Positions 44,623 to 54,251 of a DNA stretch of 64,000 nucleotides are shown one piece after another; position 1 is the stretch's first letter, and every line of letters begins with the position of its first letter. Both the position numbers and the translations under genes were made by a program. The stretch is from Methylobacterium sp. SyP6R. GTDB taxonomy: Bacteria; Pseudomonadota; Alphaproteobacteria; Rhizobiales; Beijerinckiaceae. Below the pieces are notes generated by a model. The model was not told where the DNA came from and searched no databases. It saw only the letters and a list, made by a program, of their open reading frames with translations. Location: assembly GCF_019216885.1 (NCBI RefSeq), contig NZ_JAAQRC020000001.1:806001-870000 (forward strand), written 5' to 3'.

Positions 44623-44988
44623 TCACCCCCGCCGCAGCAAGGGCCGCGCGCTCCCCGGACCATAGGCTACCCAGATCGCCTCGCAGGCCGCCTGCCGGTC
44701 GCGCCGCAGCCGGGTGTCGAGGTCGTCGAGGGCTGCCTGGAGACGGACCGAGCGCGTCTTCTGGAAGAAGTCGGCGTGGTTGAGGCGCGTCTGCGACGAG
44801 AAGGCCCGGAAATGGTCGGCATCGATCCGGACGCCGTCGCATTTCCGGCTGGCGAGGTCGGCCTCGATGCCGGACAGCAGCACCGGGTCCTGCGGCGTCG
44901 CCTGTTCCCGATGCGGCTGGGCCGTGAAGCCGAAGGCGATCCAGGACGCCACGGCGAGAGCGGATCCGAGGGAGGAGCGCAGAATCAT
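44623..44988 (-). CDS. Exported hypothetical protein
   Basis: A 121-residue protein from ATG 44988. A signal or anchor segment (MILRSSLGSALAVASWIAFG) is followed by a charged domain with DPVLLSGIEADLASRKCDGV, FRAFSSQTRLNHADFFQKTR and RRDRQAACEAIWVAYG. Two cysteines could pair in the periplasm. I do not recognise the family. The longer frame to 45123 contains Arg-rich shadow sequence and is rejected. Confidence 0.6.
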   Translation of the reverse strand: MILRSSLGSALAVASWIAFGFTAQPHREQATPQDPVLLSGIEADLASRKCDGVRIDADHFRAFSSQTRLNHADFFQKTRSVRLQAALDDLDTRLRRDRQAACEAIWVAYGPGSARPLLRRG

Positions 44989-45119
44989 GGATGGGCTCGC
45001 GATGCGTCGATGACGAATCTGCGCCGAGAACGAGCGAGGACCATCCCTGTTCCTGCGCGCGCGGCCCGACATGTGCGCGGGCGCACGCCCGTAACGAGGG
45101 TCCGCGCCTCCGCTCGCTT

Positions 45120-45446
45120 TCATGCCGGGTCGCGGTCGATCCAGGCCGGGTCCATCGCCGCGACATCCTCCGCCGGGGCGACCCCGTCGAAGGGCGCCGC
45201 TGCCGGGGTCTCGCCGCGGATCAGGCTCTCGGCCTCGTCGTGGTCGACCTCGCGCATCTGCTCGGCCAGCAGCGCGAGGTAGCTCGCCGCCGCGGCCGTG
45301 CCGAACAATTCGGCGAACCGCGCATGGGCGACCGCCGTCATCGTCTCGACCAAGGCCTCGGGCGGGCTGCCGGCCTCGACGGCGTTGTCGAACACCGCCC
45401 GCCAGGCGCGGGACAGGCGCTCACGTAAGTCGAACGTATCGTCCAC
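45120..45446 (-). CDS. Conserved hypothetical cytoplasmic protein
   Basis: A 108-residue protein from GTG 45446 with a GAGG sequence upstream; the frame stays open far beyond, but composition changes there. It is mostly helical: DTFDLRERLSRAWRAVFDNA, PPEALVETMTAVAHARFAEL, YLALLAEQMREVDHDEAESL. No known domain. It is divergent from the glutathione S-transferase gene, with 150 bases between the starts. Confidence 0.6.
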   Translation of the reverse strand: MDDTFDLRERLSRAWRAVFDNAVEAGSPPEALVETMTAVAHARFAELFGTAAAASYLALLAEQMREVDHDEAESLIRGETPAAAPFDGVAPAEDVAAMDPAWIDRDPA

Positions 45447-45596
45447 GGGTCGGCCTCTTTCGGGCCGGGAAAGGCCGGCCCTGATTATGGGCGTGCGGAC
45501 CGGCGGTTTCCAGGCGGGGGAGGGGGTTCCCACCGGCCGGTCGGGTGCGATATCCGCCGCGGCGGTCGCTGCGCGGCCGCAAGGGAGAAAGACGCG

Positions 45597-46220
45597 ATGA
45601 AACTCTACGGCACCAGCCTGTCGCCCTTCGTCCGCAAGGTCCTCGTCGTCCTCGCCGAGAAGGGCGTCGAGGTCCAGCACGTGCCGCTGCGCTTCCACGA
45701 TCCCGATCCGCGCTTCCGGGCGGCGAGCCCGTTCGGCAAGATTCCGGCCCTGGAGGACGAGGACTTCCGGCTCGCCGATTCCTCGGCGATCATCCATTAC
45801 CTGGAGCGCCAATATCCGGAGCCGGCCCTGCTGCCGCGCGGGGCGCGCGATCTCGGCCGGGCGACCTGGTTCGACGAGCTCGGCGATACCGAGCTGTTCC
45901 CGGTGCTGATCAAGCCCTTCGTCCAGCGGGTGTTGCGGCCCAAGATGATGAACCAGCCCTGCGACGAGGCGGTGGTCGCCAAGTGCATGACCGAGGAGCT
46001 GCCGCGGCTGTTCGATTATCTCGAAGGGGTGATCGACGGGCCGTATCTGGTCGGCGGCGCCTTCGGTCTGGCCGACATCTCGGTCGCGACGACGTTCCAC
46101 AACCTGCATCTGGCCGGCGAGGCGGTCGATGCGGGGCGCTGGCCGAAGCTGGCGTCCTACGTCAAGGGCATCCTGGAGCGCCCGTCGTTCCAGACGGCGA
46201 TCGCGGCCCGGCAAGGCTGA
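45597..46220 (+). CDS. Glutathione S-transferase family protein
   Basis: A 207-residue protein from ATG 45597. The N-terminal thioredoxin-like domain begins MKLYGTSLSPFVRKVLVVLA (Ser in SPF is the likely catalytic position), continues with ASPFGKIPALEDEDF and LADSSAIIHYLERQYP (glutathione-binding Ser). The C-terminal helical domain contains DYLEGVIDGPYLVGGAFGLA DISVATTF as usual. Its role may be detoxification or thiol chemistry; the substrate is not deducible. Confidence 0.9.
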   Translation: MKLYGTSLSPFVRKVLVVLAEKGVEVQHVPLRFHDPDPRFRAASPFGKIPALEDEDFRLADSSAIIHYLERQYPEPALLPRGARDLGRATWFDELGDTELFPVLIKPFVQRVLRPKMMNQPCDEAVVAKCMTEELPRLFDYLEGVIDGPYLVGGAFGLADISVATTFHNLHLAGEAVDAGRWPKLASYVKGILERPSFQTAIAARQG

Positions 46221-46272
46221 ACGAGGACGGCGAGGAAAGGGAGGGAGAGGGGGCTTTTCCGCGTCCCCTCTC

Positions 46273-47124
46273 TCAGCGTCCCTTGGCGCTGCGGCGGTAG
46301 AAGCCGTCGACCTGGGCCTGGGCCTCGGCCCGGTCCCGCTCGTTGGCCGCCGCCATCGCCTGCTCCTGCAGGGTGACGATCCACTGGTCCTTCGGCCCCT
46401 CCGCGGCGTCGCGGGCGAGCGTCAGCCAGGCCAGGCCCCGGGCGCGCTGCACCGTGACGCCCTGGCCGTTGATCAGGAGCTGGCCGAGCAGCGCCTGGGC
46501 CGCCGGGTGCCCCTTCTCGGCGGCGAGGTTGAACCAGCGCGCCGCCTGGCGCGGGTCCTGGCCCACGCCGGTGCCGTCGAGGTACAGCCGGGCGAGGTTG
46601 TACTGCGCGTTCGGGTCCCCGTAATAGGTCGCCGCGTAGTTGAACATGTCGTAGGCGCGCTCGACGTTCGCGCGGACGTAGGAGCCCTTGATCCCGTCGA
46701 GGAAGTAGCGCCCGAGCGCCGTGAAGGCGCTCGCCACCACCCCGGCATTCGGCGCCTCCGGGCCCTCGTCGGCGTTCTCGTCGGCGATCTTCGAGAAGAA
46801 CTCGAACGCCTTGAGGTCGTCGTGCGGGACGCCGTCGCCCTCCGCATACATGCGGCCGAGCTTCCACAGGGCGAGCGCGTGGCCCTGGCCGGCGGCGTAT
46901 TCGAGGGCACGCGCTGCGCCCTCCTTGTCGCCGGCATTGTAGTCGCGCATGCCCGTCCGCATCGCCTCGCGGGCGTTGCGGTAGCCCACGGCTGCAGGCA
47001 CCGGAGTCCGCACCGCGGCGTCGAGCGCCGCAGCGGGACCCGCCCCGGCCATGGTCAGGCCGAGCAGCGCGAGGAGGAACCGGCGACCCGCCCGCTGGGG
47101 CAGGCCGGCCTCAGATATCCGCAT
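46273..47124 (-). CDS. Sel1-repeat periplasmic protein (ExoR-like)
   Basis: A 283-residue protein from ATG 47124. A signal peptide (RFLLALLGLTMAGAGPAAAL) precedes at least four Sel1/TPR-like repeats, visible as ALEYAAGQGHALALWKLGRM with YAEGDGVPHDD, YNLARLYLDGTGVGQDPRQA and NLAAEKGHPAAQALLGQLLI. Length, signal and repeat layout resemble ExoR, the periplasmic inhibitor of the ChvG/ExoS sensor kinase in rhizobia, but other Sel1 proteins look alike. Its start overlaps the end of ilvD by 14 bases, so the two are co-transcribed. Confidence 0.8.
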   Translation of the reverse strand: MRISEAGLPQRAGRRFLLALLGLTMAGAGPAAALDAAVRTPVPAAVGYRNAREAMRTGMRDYNAGDKEGAARALEYAAGQGHALALWKLGRMYAEGDGVPHDDLKAFEFFSKIADENADEGPEAPNAGVVASAFTALGRYFLDGIKGSYVRANVERAYDMFNYAATYYGDPNAQYNLARLYLDGTGVGQDPRQAARWFNLAAEKGHPAAQALLGQLLINGQGVTVQRARGLAWLTLARDAAEGPKDQWIVTLQEQAMAAANERDRAEAQAQVDGFYRRSAKGR

Positions 47125-48844
47125 AGGAGAGCGTCTCCTGGGCCCCGCCCGGATGCGTCACCGCGCCCGTCACCGCCGGGCCGACGGTCTGCGCGTATTT
47201 CCACAGGTAGCCCGAGGTCGAATCGTTGGCCCGCGGCTGCCAGGCCGCGCGGCGCCGGGCCAGCTCGTCGTCCGAGAGGTCGACCGAGAGCGTCCCCTGG
47301 ATCGCGTCGATGCGGATCATGTCGCCGTCTTGCAGGAGGCCGATCGGGCCGCCCACCGCGGCTTCGGGCCCGACATGGCCGATGCAGAAGCCGCGGGTGG
47401 CGCCCGAGAAGCGCCCGTCGGTGATGAGCGCCACCTTGTCGCCCATGCCCTGGCCGTAGAGGGCGGCGGTGGTCGCCAGCATCTCGCGCATGCCGGGGCC
47501 GCCGCGCGGGCCCTCGTAGCGGATCACCAGGACCTCGCCCTCCTTGTAGCTGCGGTTCTTCACCGCCTCGAAGCAGAGTTCCTCGTTGTCGAAGACCCGG
47601 GCCGGGCCGGCGAAGGTCTGCTTCTCCGGCGGCATGCCGGCGACCTTCACGATCGCGCCTTCCGGCGCCAGGTTGCCCTTGAGGCCGACCACGCCGCCGG
47701 TCGCGGTGATCGGCTGGCTGGAGGGGCGCACCACGTCCTGGTTGACGTTCCAGGCCACCTTGGCGAGATTCTCGGCGATGGTGCGGCCGGTGACGGTGAT
47801 GCAGTCGCCGTGCAGGAAGCCGCCGTCGAGCAGCGTCTTCATCAGGAGCGGGATGCCGCCGACCTCGAACAGGTCCTTGGCGACGTAGCGCCCGCCGGGC
47901 TTCAGGTCGGCGATGTAGGGCGTGCGCTTGAAGATCTCGGCGACGTCGAACAGGTCGAATGCGATGCCGCATTCATGCGCGATCGCCGGGAGGTGGAGCG
48001 CCGCATTGGTCGAGCCGCCCGACGCCGCCACCACGGTCGCGGCGTTCTCGAGCGCCTTGCGGGTGACGATGTCGCGCGGGCGGATGTTCTTGGCGAGCAG
48101 CTCCATCACCATCTCGCCGGCGGTGGCGCAGAACCGGTCGCGGATCTCGTAAGGAGCGGGCGCGCCGGCCGAGTAGGGCAGGGCGAGGCCGATCGCTTCG
48201 GAGACGGTCGCCATGGTGTTGGCGGTGAACTGCGCGCCGCAGGCGCCGGCCGACGGGCAGGCGACCTGCTCCAGCTCCTCGAGGTCGTCGTCGCTCATCG
48301 CGCCGACCGAGTGCTTGCCGACCGCCTCGAACAGGTCCTGGATGGTGACCGGCTGGCCGCGGAAGGTGCCGGGCAGGATCGAGCCGCCATAGATGAAGAC
48401 GGAGGGCACGTTGAGGCGCACCATCGCCATCATCATGCCGGGCAGGGACTTGTCGCAGCCGGCAAGCCCCACCAGCGCGTCGTAGGCGTGGCCGCGCATG
48501 GTGAGCTCGACCGAATCGGCGATCACCTCGCGGGACGGCAGCGAGGCGCGCATGCCGCGATGCCCCATGGCGATGCCGTCGGTGACCGTGATGGTGCAGA
48601 ATTCCCGCGGCGTGCCGCCGGCCGCCGCCACGCCCTTCTTCACGGCCTGGGCCTGGCGCATCAGCGAGATGTTGCAGGGCGCCGCCTCGTTCCAGCAGGA
48701 CGCCACGCCGATCAGCGGCTGGTGGATCTGCTCGCGGGTCAGACCCATGGCGTAGAGGTACGACCGGTGCGGCGCGCGCTCGGGACCCTCGGTCACGTAG
48801 CGGCTGGGCAGCTTCGATTTGTCGGTGGTGTGACGCGCGTCCAT
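47111..48844 (-). CDS. ilvD: Dihydroxy-acid dehydratase
   Basis: A 577-residue enzyme from ATG 48844 (family start [20 protein letters not shown]). Iron-sulfur and Mg-binding segments are visible: [34 protein letters not shown], and [20 protein letters not shown]; later [16 protein letters not shown] and [20 protein letters not shown]. It dehydrates dihydroxy-isovalerate and dihydroxy-methylvalerate in valine, isoleucine and pantothenate synthesis. The ExoR-like gene downstream overlaps it. No leader peptide or T-box was recognised upstream. Confidence 0.95.
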   Translation of the reverse strand: MDARHTTDKSKLPSRYVTEGPERAPHRSYLYAMGLTREQIHQPLIGVASCWNEAAPCNISLMRQAQAVKKGVAAAGGTPREFCTITVTDGIAMGHRGMRASLPSREVIADSVELTMRGHAYDALVGLAGCDKSLPGMMMAMVRLNVPSVFIYGGSILPGTFRGQPVTIQDLFEAVGKHSVGAMSDDDLEELEQVACPSAGACGAQFTANTMATVSEAIGLALPYSAGAPAPYEIRDRFCATAGEMVMELLAKNIRPRDIVTRKALENAATVVAASGGSTNAALHLPAIAHECGIAFDLFDVAEIFKRTPYIADLKPGGRYVAKDLFEVGGIPLLMKTLLDGGFLHGDCITVTGRTIAENLAKVAWNVNQDVVRPSSQPITATGGVVGLKGNLAPEGAIVKVAGMPPEKQTFAGPARVFDNEELCFEAVKNRSYKEGEVLVIRYEGPRGGPGMREMLATTAALYGQGMGDKVALITDGRFSGATRGFCIGHVGPEAAVGGPIGLLQDGDMIRIDAIQGTLSVDLSDDELARRRAAWQPRANDSTSGYLWKYAQTVGPAVTGAVTHPGGAQETLSYADI

Positions 48845-49514
48845 GGCCCTGTCCCGTACCCGTAGTTTCTTGAAAGGCCGGTTTTTCCCCGGTCCCGCTC
48901 CCTGCACCGCCCTGGGACGGCTCGCGCGAACGGACCCGTCGCCTCAGTCAATCCGCCAGCGCCGCCCGCGATCCCCGGGAGGCCCGGAACACCACGATAA
49001 ATCACTGTAGGGACAGTCGTTTAACGTGGCCGTTGAGGTGCCGCCGGTTTATGGCGGGAACGCGGCGGTGCGGGGGGCGGTCTGGGGCAAAGCTGGGATG
49101 CTTTCGCGGTGTTGCGGCCTCGCCACAGCTAAGCTTGTGGAGAAGCTCTGACAGGCGAGGCGGTCGGTCGTCGGCATGGGGGGAGAGTGCCGGTTGTTTG
49201 TGCCCGGCGTGAGGCATGAGCCGTGCGGGAATATGGCTCGCGCGGGACGGTTTGGGGCAGCCATCCGATGATCGGCGCGATGCGTCGCATCGCTCCGGGA
49301 AAGCTGTTTTCCAGTAAAGCTTCCACCGCACAGGGTCATCCCGGGGCCGCGCAAGCGGAGCCCGGGATCCAGAACCGCCGGAGGACCAGGATCAAGCGGT
49401 GCGCGATCCGCCTTGTTCTGAATGGTCGGCAGTTCTGGCTTCCGGGCTCCGCTTGCGCGGCCCCGGAATGACGAGGAGGGTATCAAGACGGTCGGTACGA
49501 ACCTCGAGTCGTAC
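48845..49514. other. Long intergenic region with inverted repeat type B
   Basis: About 670 bases between ilvD and the convergent metallopeptidase stop. 48845-49020 is the ilvD upstream region; 49020-49320 has only chance frames; 49333-49471 holds the inverted pair of repeat type B. Confidence 0.6.
49333..49471. repeat. Inverted pair of intergenic repeat type B
   Basis: The left arm GGTCATCCCGGGGCCGCGCA, continued by AGCGGAGCCCGGGAT (49333-49370), is repeated in inverse orientation at 49434-49471 (TTCCGGGCTCCGCTTGCGCG then GCCCCGGAATGAC). About 60 bases separate the arms. A single related copy is at 31019-31055. Confidence 0.88.
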
Positions 49515-50675
49515 TCACGCCGAGCGCGGCGCCGCCACCCGGTGCCGCAACCCCGCGATCACCGCCCGGAGCGTCCCGGCCTCGGTCTCCGCCGCGTCGG
49601 TGCGGGCGTAGATGCGGTCGTGCACGAAGGACAGCTTGCCGATCGTCGCCGGCGTCATCCGGAACGGGTACAGGTCGGGCTGGCCCATGCTGCGGTTGAG
49701 CGAGTTCATGGCGAAGGTCAGCGGCAGCCAGGCCTCGATCAGCCGGCCGAAATCCGGGCTGCGATAGGGGTCGAAATCCACTTTCGCGGCCAGCGTGATC
49801 GGCGCGTGGAGCGCCGGCCCGGCCTGGAGCTTGGGCTGCACCCGCACGCCGAACTGGCTCGCCGTCTCCAGCGTGTCGACGATGTGCATGTAGTGGGCCC
49901 AGGTCTCGGCAAAGTCCTCCCAGGGGTGGGAGGTGGCGTAGGCCGACACGAAGGTCTCTTGCCAGCCCTCGGCCGGGCCGTGGGCGTAGTGGCGCTGGAG
50001 CGCCGCGCCGTAATCGGCCCGCTCGTCGCCGAACGCCGTCCGGAACGCGTCGAGGCAGGGATCGGCCCGCACCAGCACGTTCCAGAAGTAATGCCCGATC
50101 TCGTGGCGGAAGTGCCCGAGCAATGTGCGGTAATGCTCGCCGAACTGCGTGCGCCGCCGCTCGCGCTCGACGTCGTCGGCCTCCGCGATGTTGAGGGTGA
50201 TGAGGCCGTTGTCGTGCCCGGTCAGCACCGGCGGGCCGGTGAGGTAGGATTCCGCCGGATCGACCAGGAAGTCGAAGGCGAGGCCGGTGGGGTCGTCGCG
50301 CCGGGAGGCGAGCGGCAGGCGCAGACGCAGCATGGCGTAGAACAGCCGGCGCTTGGCCGCCTCGACCTCGCGCCAGCGGGTCTTGTTCCAGGGAATCGAC
50401 AGGTCCGGCACCACCCGGTTGTGCCGGCAGGCGAGGCAGTAGGTCTCGCCCGAGCCCGCGGGAACGAGCCAGTTGCAGCCGCCCGACTCACGGTTGGCGC
50501 AAGCGCGGTACTTCCGGCGCGGATCGGCGAGGCCGCGCCAGCGCGAGCCGGCCCGCAGCATCGCGGTCATGTCGGTCAGTTCGGGATCGTAGCCGAGGCG
50601 GCATTCGCAGCTCTCGCAGGAATCGGCCTCGAAATGGGCCGGCTGCGCGCAGGACTGGCACTGGAAGATCTTCAT
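49515..50675 (-). CDS. Zinc-ribbon putative metallopeptidase (Peptidase_Mx type)
   Basis: A 386-residue protein from ATG 50675. The N-terminal zinc ribbon has CQSCAQPAHF and CESCECRLG, with a second set CANRESGGCNWLV and YCLACRHNRVV. The catalytic domain carries HEIGHYFWNVLV (HExxH, about residue 192), and WEDFAETWAHYMHIVDTLE supplies further candidate ligands. There is no signal peptide. Families of this kind are often found beside transglutaminase and ATP-grasp/alpha-E genes, as here, where they are divergently placed across 324 bases. The peptidase may cut or mature the product of that system; this is inference. Confidence 0.85.
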   Translation of the reverse strand: MKIFQCQSCAQPAHFEADSCESCECRLGYDPELTDMTAMLRAGSRWRGLADPRRKYRACANRESGGCNWLVPAGSGETYCLACRHNRVVPDLSIPWNKTRWREVEAAKRRLFYAMLRLRLPLASRRDDPTGLAFDFLVDPAESYLTGPPVLTGHDNGLITLNIAEADDVERERRRTQFGEHYRTLLGHFRHEIGHYFWNVLVRADPCLDAFRTAFGDERADYGAALQRHYAHGPAEGWQETFVSAYATSHPWEDFAETWAHYMHIVDTLETASQFGVRVQPKLQAGPALHAPITLAAKVDFDPYRSPDFGRLIEAWLPLTFAMNSLNRSMGQPDLYPFRMTPATIGKLSFVHDRIYARTDAAETEAGTLRAVIAGLRHRVAAPRSA

Positions 50676-50999
50676 CGCGGCGTCCGGACGGGCCCCGCGG
50701 GATGCGGGGGTGGAAACCCGACGGGGCGAAACCTCAAGGAGCTATCCCGCCCGGAGGTTCCGTGGCGGACGGCACGGGACTTGCCTCAATTTTTTGCCCT
50801 GCCGCCTCAGGACCGGTTTCGCGATGACGTAGAGAGACGCGAGACCGGTGCCGAGACCGGTGCAAGGAAGCGTCCGTCACGCGATGCGGCGGCTGACGCG
50901 GGCCCTGCCACGGTGTAGAAGCCCAAGCTTGGAAGCCACGGAACGCGCGAACAGGCCGGCGGGCTCATCCCTCACGAGAGCAGAAGGTTCGGATTCGTC
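50676..50999. other. Divergent intergenic region
   Basis: Shared upstream region of the metallopeptidase and the DUF2126 transglutaminase gene. No operator, hairpin or gene recognised. Confidence 0.45.
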
Positions 51000-53900
51000 G
51001 TGTCGATCAAGGCCGCACTGCACCACGTCACGTCCTACACCTACGATCGGCCGATCTCCCTCGGCCCGCAGGTGATCCGCCTGCGGCCGGCGCCGCATAC
51101 GCGCTCGCGGATCGAGAGCTATGCCCTCAAGGTCACGCCGGCCAACCACTTCGTGAATTGGCAGCAGGATCCCAACGGCAACTGGCTCGCCCGCCTCGTC
51201 TTCCCCGAGAAGACGACGCAGTTCCGGATCGAGGTCGACCTCGTCGCCGACATGTCGGTGATCAATCCGTTCGACTTCTTCGTCGAGGAGTATGCCCAGA
51301 CCCGGCCCTTCGCCTATCCGGACGAATTGAAGGCCGAGCTCGGCCCCTACCTCGCCGTCGAGGAGGGCGGCCCGGAGATCGACGCCCTGATGGCGCGGCT
51401 GCCCGCCGAGCCCAACACCGTGCTGTTCCTGGTGGCGCTGAACGCGCTCGTGCGCGACTCGGTGAAGTACGTCGTGCGGATGGAGCCGGGGGTGCAGACC
51501 CCGGCCGAGACTCTCGTCAAGGGCAGCGGCTCGTGCCGCGATTCGGCCTGGCTGCTGGTGCAGGTGCTGCGCCGCCTCGGGATGGCCGCCCGCTTCGTCT
51601 CCGGCTACCTGCTCCAGCTCGTGCCCGACACCACCGCGGTCGACGGGCCGGCCGGTACCACCACCGACTTCACCGATCTCCACGCCTGGGCCGAGGTCTA
51701 CGTGCCGGGCGCCGGCTGGATCGGGCTCGACGCGACCTCGGGGCTGCTCTGCGGCGAGGGCCACATCCCGCTCGCCGCGACCCCGCATTACCGCTCGGCG
51801 GCGCCGATCGCGGGCCTGGCCGACCACGCCGAGGTCACCTTCGACTTCGAGATGACCGTCACCCGCGTCGCCGAGGCGCCGCGGGTGACGAAGCCGTTCT
51901 CGGACGATGCGTGGAATGCCCTCGACGCGCTGGGCGAGCGCATCGACCGCGACCTCGCCGACCAGGACGTGCGCCTGACCATGGGCGGCGAGCCGACCTT
52001 CGTGTCGGTCGACGATTTCGAGGCGCCCGAGTGGAACGCCGCCGCGGTCGGGCCGACCAAGCGTGGCCTGGCCGACCAGCTGATCCGCCGCTTGCGCGAC
52101 CGCTTCGGCCCCGGCGGCTTCCTGCATTACGGCCAGGGCAAGTGGTATCCGGGCGAGAGCCTGCCGCGCTGGGCCTTCGGCCTGTACTGGCGCAAGGACG
52201 GCGAGCCGGTCTGGCGCGACCCTGCGCTCATTGCCTCCGAGACGGGCAAGCGGGATGCCGGCATCGAGGAAGCCGAGGCGCTGATCCACGGCCTCGCCCG
52301 GCGGCTCGGCCTCGACGCCTATATCCAGCCGGTCTTCGAGGACCCGGAATACTGGGACCGCAAGGTCGCCGACCTGCCGGTCAACGTCACGCCCCTCGAC
52401 CCGAAGGTCGGCGACGAGGAATCGCAGCGGCGGATGGTCCGGGTCTATACCCGCGGGCTCGAGAACGCGGTCGGCTTCGTGCTGCCGCTCGCCAACGTGG
52501 CGGTCGGGGCCGACCGGCACTGGGTCTCGGAACTGTGGCAACTCAAGCGCGGGGCGATCTACCTCGCGCCGGGCGATTCCCCGGCGGGCTTCCGCCTGCC
52601 GCTCGCCTCGCTGCCCTACGTGCCGCCGGGTGAGTACCCGTATTACGTGCCGCAGGATCCGGTCGAGCAGCGCGGGCCGTTCCAGCCCGGCGCCGCCGCC
52701 GCGCCGCCGCGCAAGCCCGTCCCGGTCGGCGTGGCGGTGCGCACGGCACTCGCGGTCGAACCGCGCGACGGCGTGCTCTGCGTGTTCATGCCGCCGGTCG
52801 AGCGGGTGGACGAGTACCTGAACCTGATCTCCGTCCTGGAGGAGGCCGCCGCCGAGATCGGCCAGCCGCTCCACGTCGAGGGCTACGAGCCGCCCTACGA
52901 TCCGCGCCTCTCGGTGATCAAGGTCACGCCCGATCCCGGCGTGATCGAGGTCAACGTCCAGCCGGCCAAGACCTGGCGCGAGGCGGTCGAGATCACCACC
53001 GGCCTCTACCACGATGCCCGCCAGACCCGGCTCGGCGCGCAGAAATTCATGACCGACGGGCGCCATACCGGGACGGGGGGCGGCAACCACGTCGTGCTCG
53101 GCGGCGCGACCCCGGCCGATTCGCCGTTCCTGCGCCGGCCCGACCTGCTCAAGAGCCTGGTGCTGTACTGGCAGCGCCACCCGTCCCTGTCCTACCTGTT
53201 CTCGGGCCTCTATGTCGGCCCGACCAGCCAGGCGCCGCGCATGGACGAGGCGCGCCACGACGGGCTCTACGAACTGGAGATCGCGCTCGCCCAGGTGCCG
53301 CCGCCGGGCGGGCCGGACGTGCCGCTCTGGCTCGTCGACCGTTTGTTCCGCAACATCCTCACCGACGTGACCGGCAACACCCACCGGTCCGAGATCTGCA
53401 TCGACAAGCTCTACTCGCCCGACGGCCCGACCGGGCGGCTCGGCCTGCTGGAGTTCCGCTCCTTCGAGATGCCGCCCGAGGCGCGGATGAGCCTCGCCCA
53501 GCAGGTGCTCTTACGCGCCCTCGTCGCCTGGCTGTGGCGAGAGCCGCAGGAAGGCAGCTTCGTGCGCTGGGGCACGACGCTCCACGACCGCTTCATGCTG
53601 CCCCACTTCCTGTGGGAGGATTTTTCCTCGGTGCTGAGCGACCTCAACCGCGCCGGCTACGCCTTCGATCCGGCCTGGTACGAGGCACAAGCCGAGTTCC
53701 GCTTCCCGCGCTACGGCGAGGTCGAGCGCGGCGGGGTCAAGCTCGAGCTGCGCCAGGCCCTGGAGCCCTGGCACGTGCTCGGCGAGGAGGGCGCGATCGG
53801 CGGCACGGTGCGCTACGTCGATTCGTCGGTGGAGCGGCTGCAGGTCAAGGTGTCGGGCTACGTGCCGAGCCGGCACGTCGTGACCTGCAACGGCCGGCGC

Positions 53901-54251
53901 CTGCCGATGACCGATACCGGCCGCTCCGGCGAGGCGGTGGCGGGCCTGCGCTTCAAGGCCTGGCAGCCGGCCTCCTCCCTGCACCCGACGATCCCGGTCC
54001 ACGCGCCGCTGACCTTCGACGTGCTCGACACCTGGAGCGGCCGGTCCCTCGGCGGCTGCGTCTACCACGTCGCCCATCCGGGCGGGCGCAACTACGAGAC
54101 CTTCCCGGTCAACACCTACGAGGCGGAAGGCCGCCGCCTCGCCCGCTTCCAGGAGAACGGCCACACCCCGGGCCGGGTGAGCGCGCCGCCGGAGGAAATC
54201 CGGCGCGAGTTCCCCCTGACCCTCGACCTGCGCACGCTTGGCGGCCGATGA
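51000..54251 (+). CDS. DUF2126 transglutaminase-like protein
   Basis: A 1083-residue protein from GTG 51000 (AGAAGG about 12 bases upstream). Residues 1-85 are the bacterial transglutaminase-like N-terminal domain; the core follows with Cys in [12 protein letters not shown] (about 178), His in [12 protein letters not shown] (about 229) and Asp in [10 protein letters not shown] (about 244). The remaining 800 residues are DUF2126 (VDLRL-type [39 protein letters not shown]). A protease or amidase-like role on isopeptide bonds is predicted for this family. It overlaps the next gene by ATGA, so production is coupled. Confidence 0.92.
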   Translation: MSIKAALHHVTSYTYDRPISLGPQVIRLRPAPHTRSRIESYALKVTPANHFVNWQQDPNGNWLARLVFPEKTTQFRIEVDLVADMSVINPFDFFVEEYAQTRPFAYPDELKAELGPYLAVEEGGPEIDALMARLPAEPNTVLFLVALNALVRDSVKYVVRMEPGVQTPAETLVKGSGSCRDSAWLLVQVLRRLGMAARFVSGYLLQLVPDTTAVDGPAGTTTDFTDLHAWAEVYVPGAGWIGLDATSGLLCGEGHIPLAATPHYRSAAPIAGLADHAEVTFDFEMTVTRVAEAPRVTKPFSDDAWNALDALGERIDRDLADQDVRLTMGGEPTFVSVDDFEAPEWNAAAVGPTKRGLADQLIRRLRDRFGPGGFLHYGQGKWYPGESLPRWAFGLYWRKDGEPVWRDPALIASETGKRDAGIEEAEALIHGLARRLGLDAYIQPVFEDPEYWDRKVADLPVNVTPLDPKVGDEESQRRMVRVYTRGLENAVGFVLPLANVAVGADRHWVSELWQLKRGAIYLAPGDSPAGFRLPLASLPYVPPGEYPYYVPQDPVEQRGPFQPGAAAAPPRKPVPVGVAVRTALAVEPRDGVLCVFMPPVERVDEYLNLISVLEEAAAEIGQPLHVEGYEPPYDPRLSVIKVTPDPGVIEVNVQPAKTWREAVEITTGLYHDARQTRLGAQKFMTDGRHTGTGGGNHVVLGGATPADSPFLRRPDLLKSLVLYWQRHPSLSYLFSGLYVGPTSQAPRMDEARHDGLYELEIALAQVPPPGGPDVPLWLVDRLFRNILTDVTGNTHRSEICIDKLYSPDGPTGRLGLLEFRSFEMPPEARMSLAQQVLLRALVAWLWREPQEGSFVRWGTTLHDRFMLPHFLWEDFSSVLSDLNRAGYAFDPAWYEAQAEFRFPRYGEVERGGVKLELRQALEPWHVLGEEGAIGGTVRYVDSSVERLQVKVSGYVPSRHVVTCNGRRLPMTDTGRSGEAVAGLRFKAWQPASSLHPTIPVHAPLTFDVLDTWSGRSLGGCVYHVAHPGGRNYETFPVNTYEAEGRRLARFQENGHTPGRVSAPPEEIRREFPLTLDLRTLGGR

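Noticed and set aside
49002..49331. 109-residue minus-strand frame upstream of ilvD
   Set aside because: Pro/Arg/His-rich chance translation without motif, in the upstream region of ilvD.
50877..53384. 835-residue minus-strand open frame opposite the DUF2126 gene
   Set aside because: Composition is Arg/Gly/Asp-biased without domains, while the plus strand encodes a full family protein.
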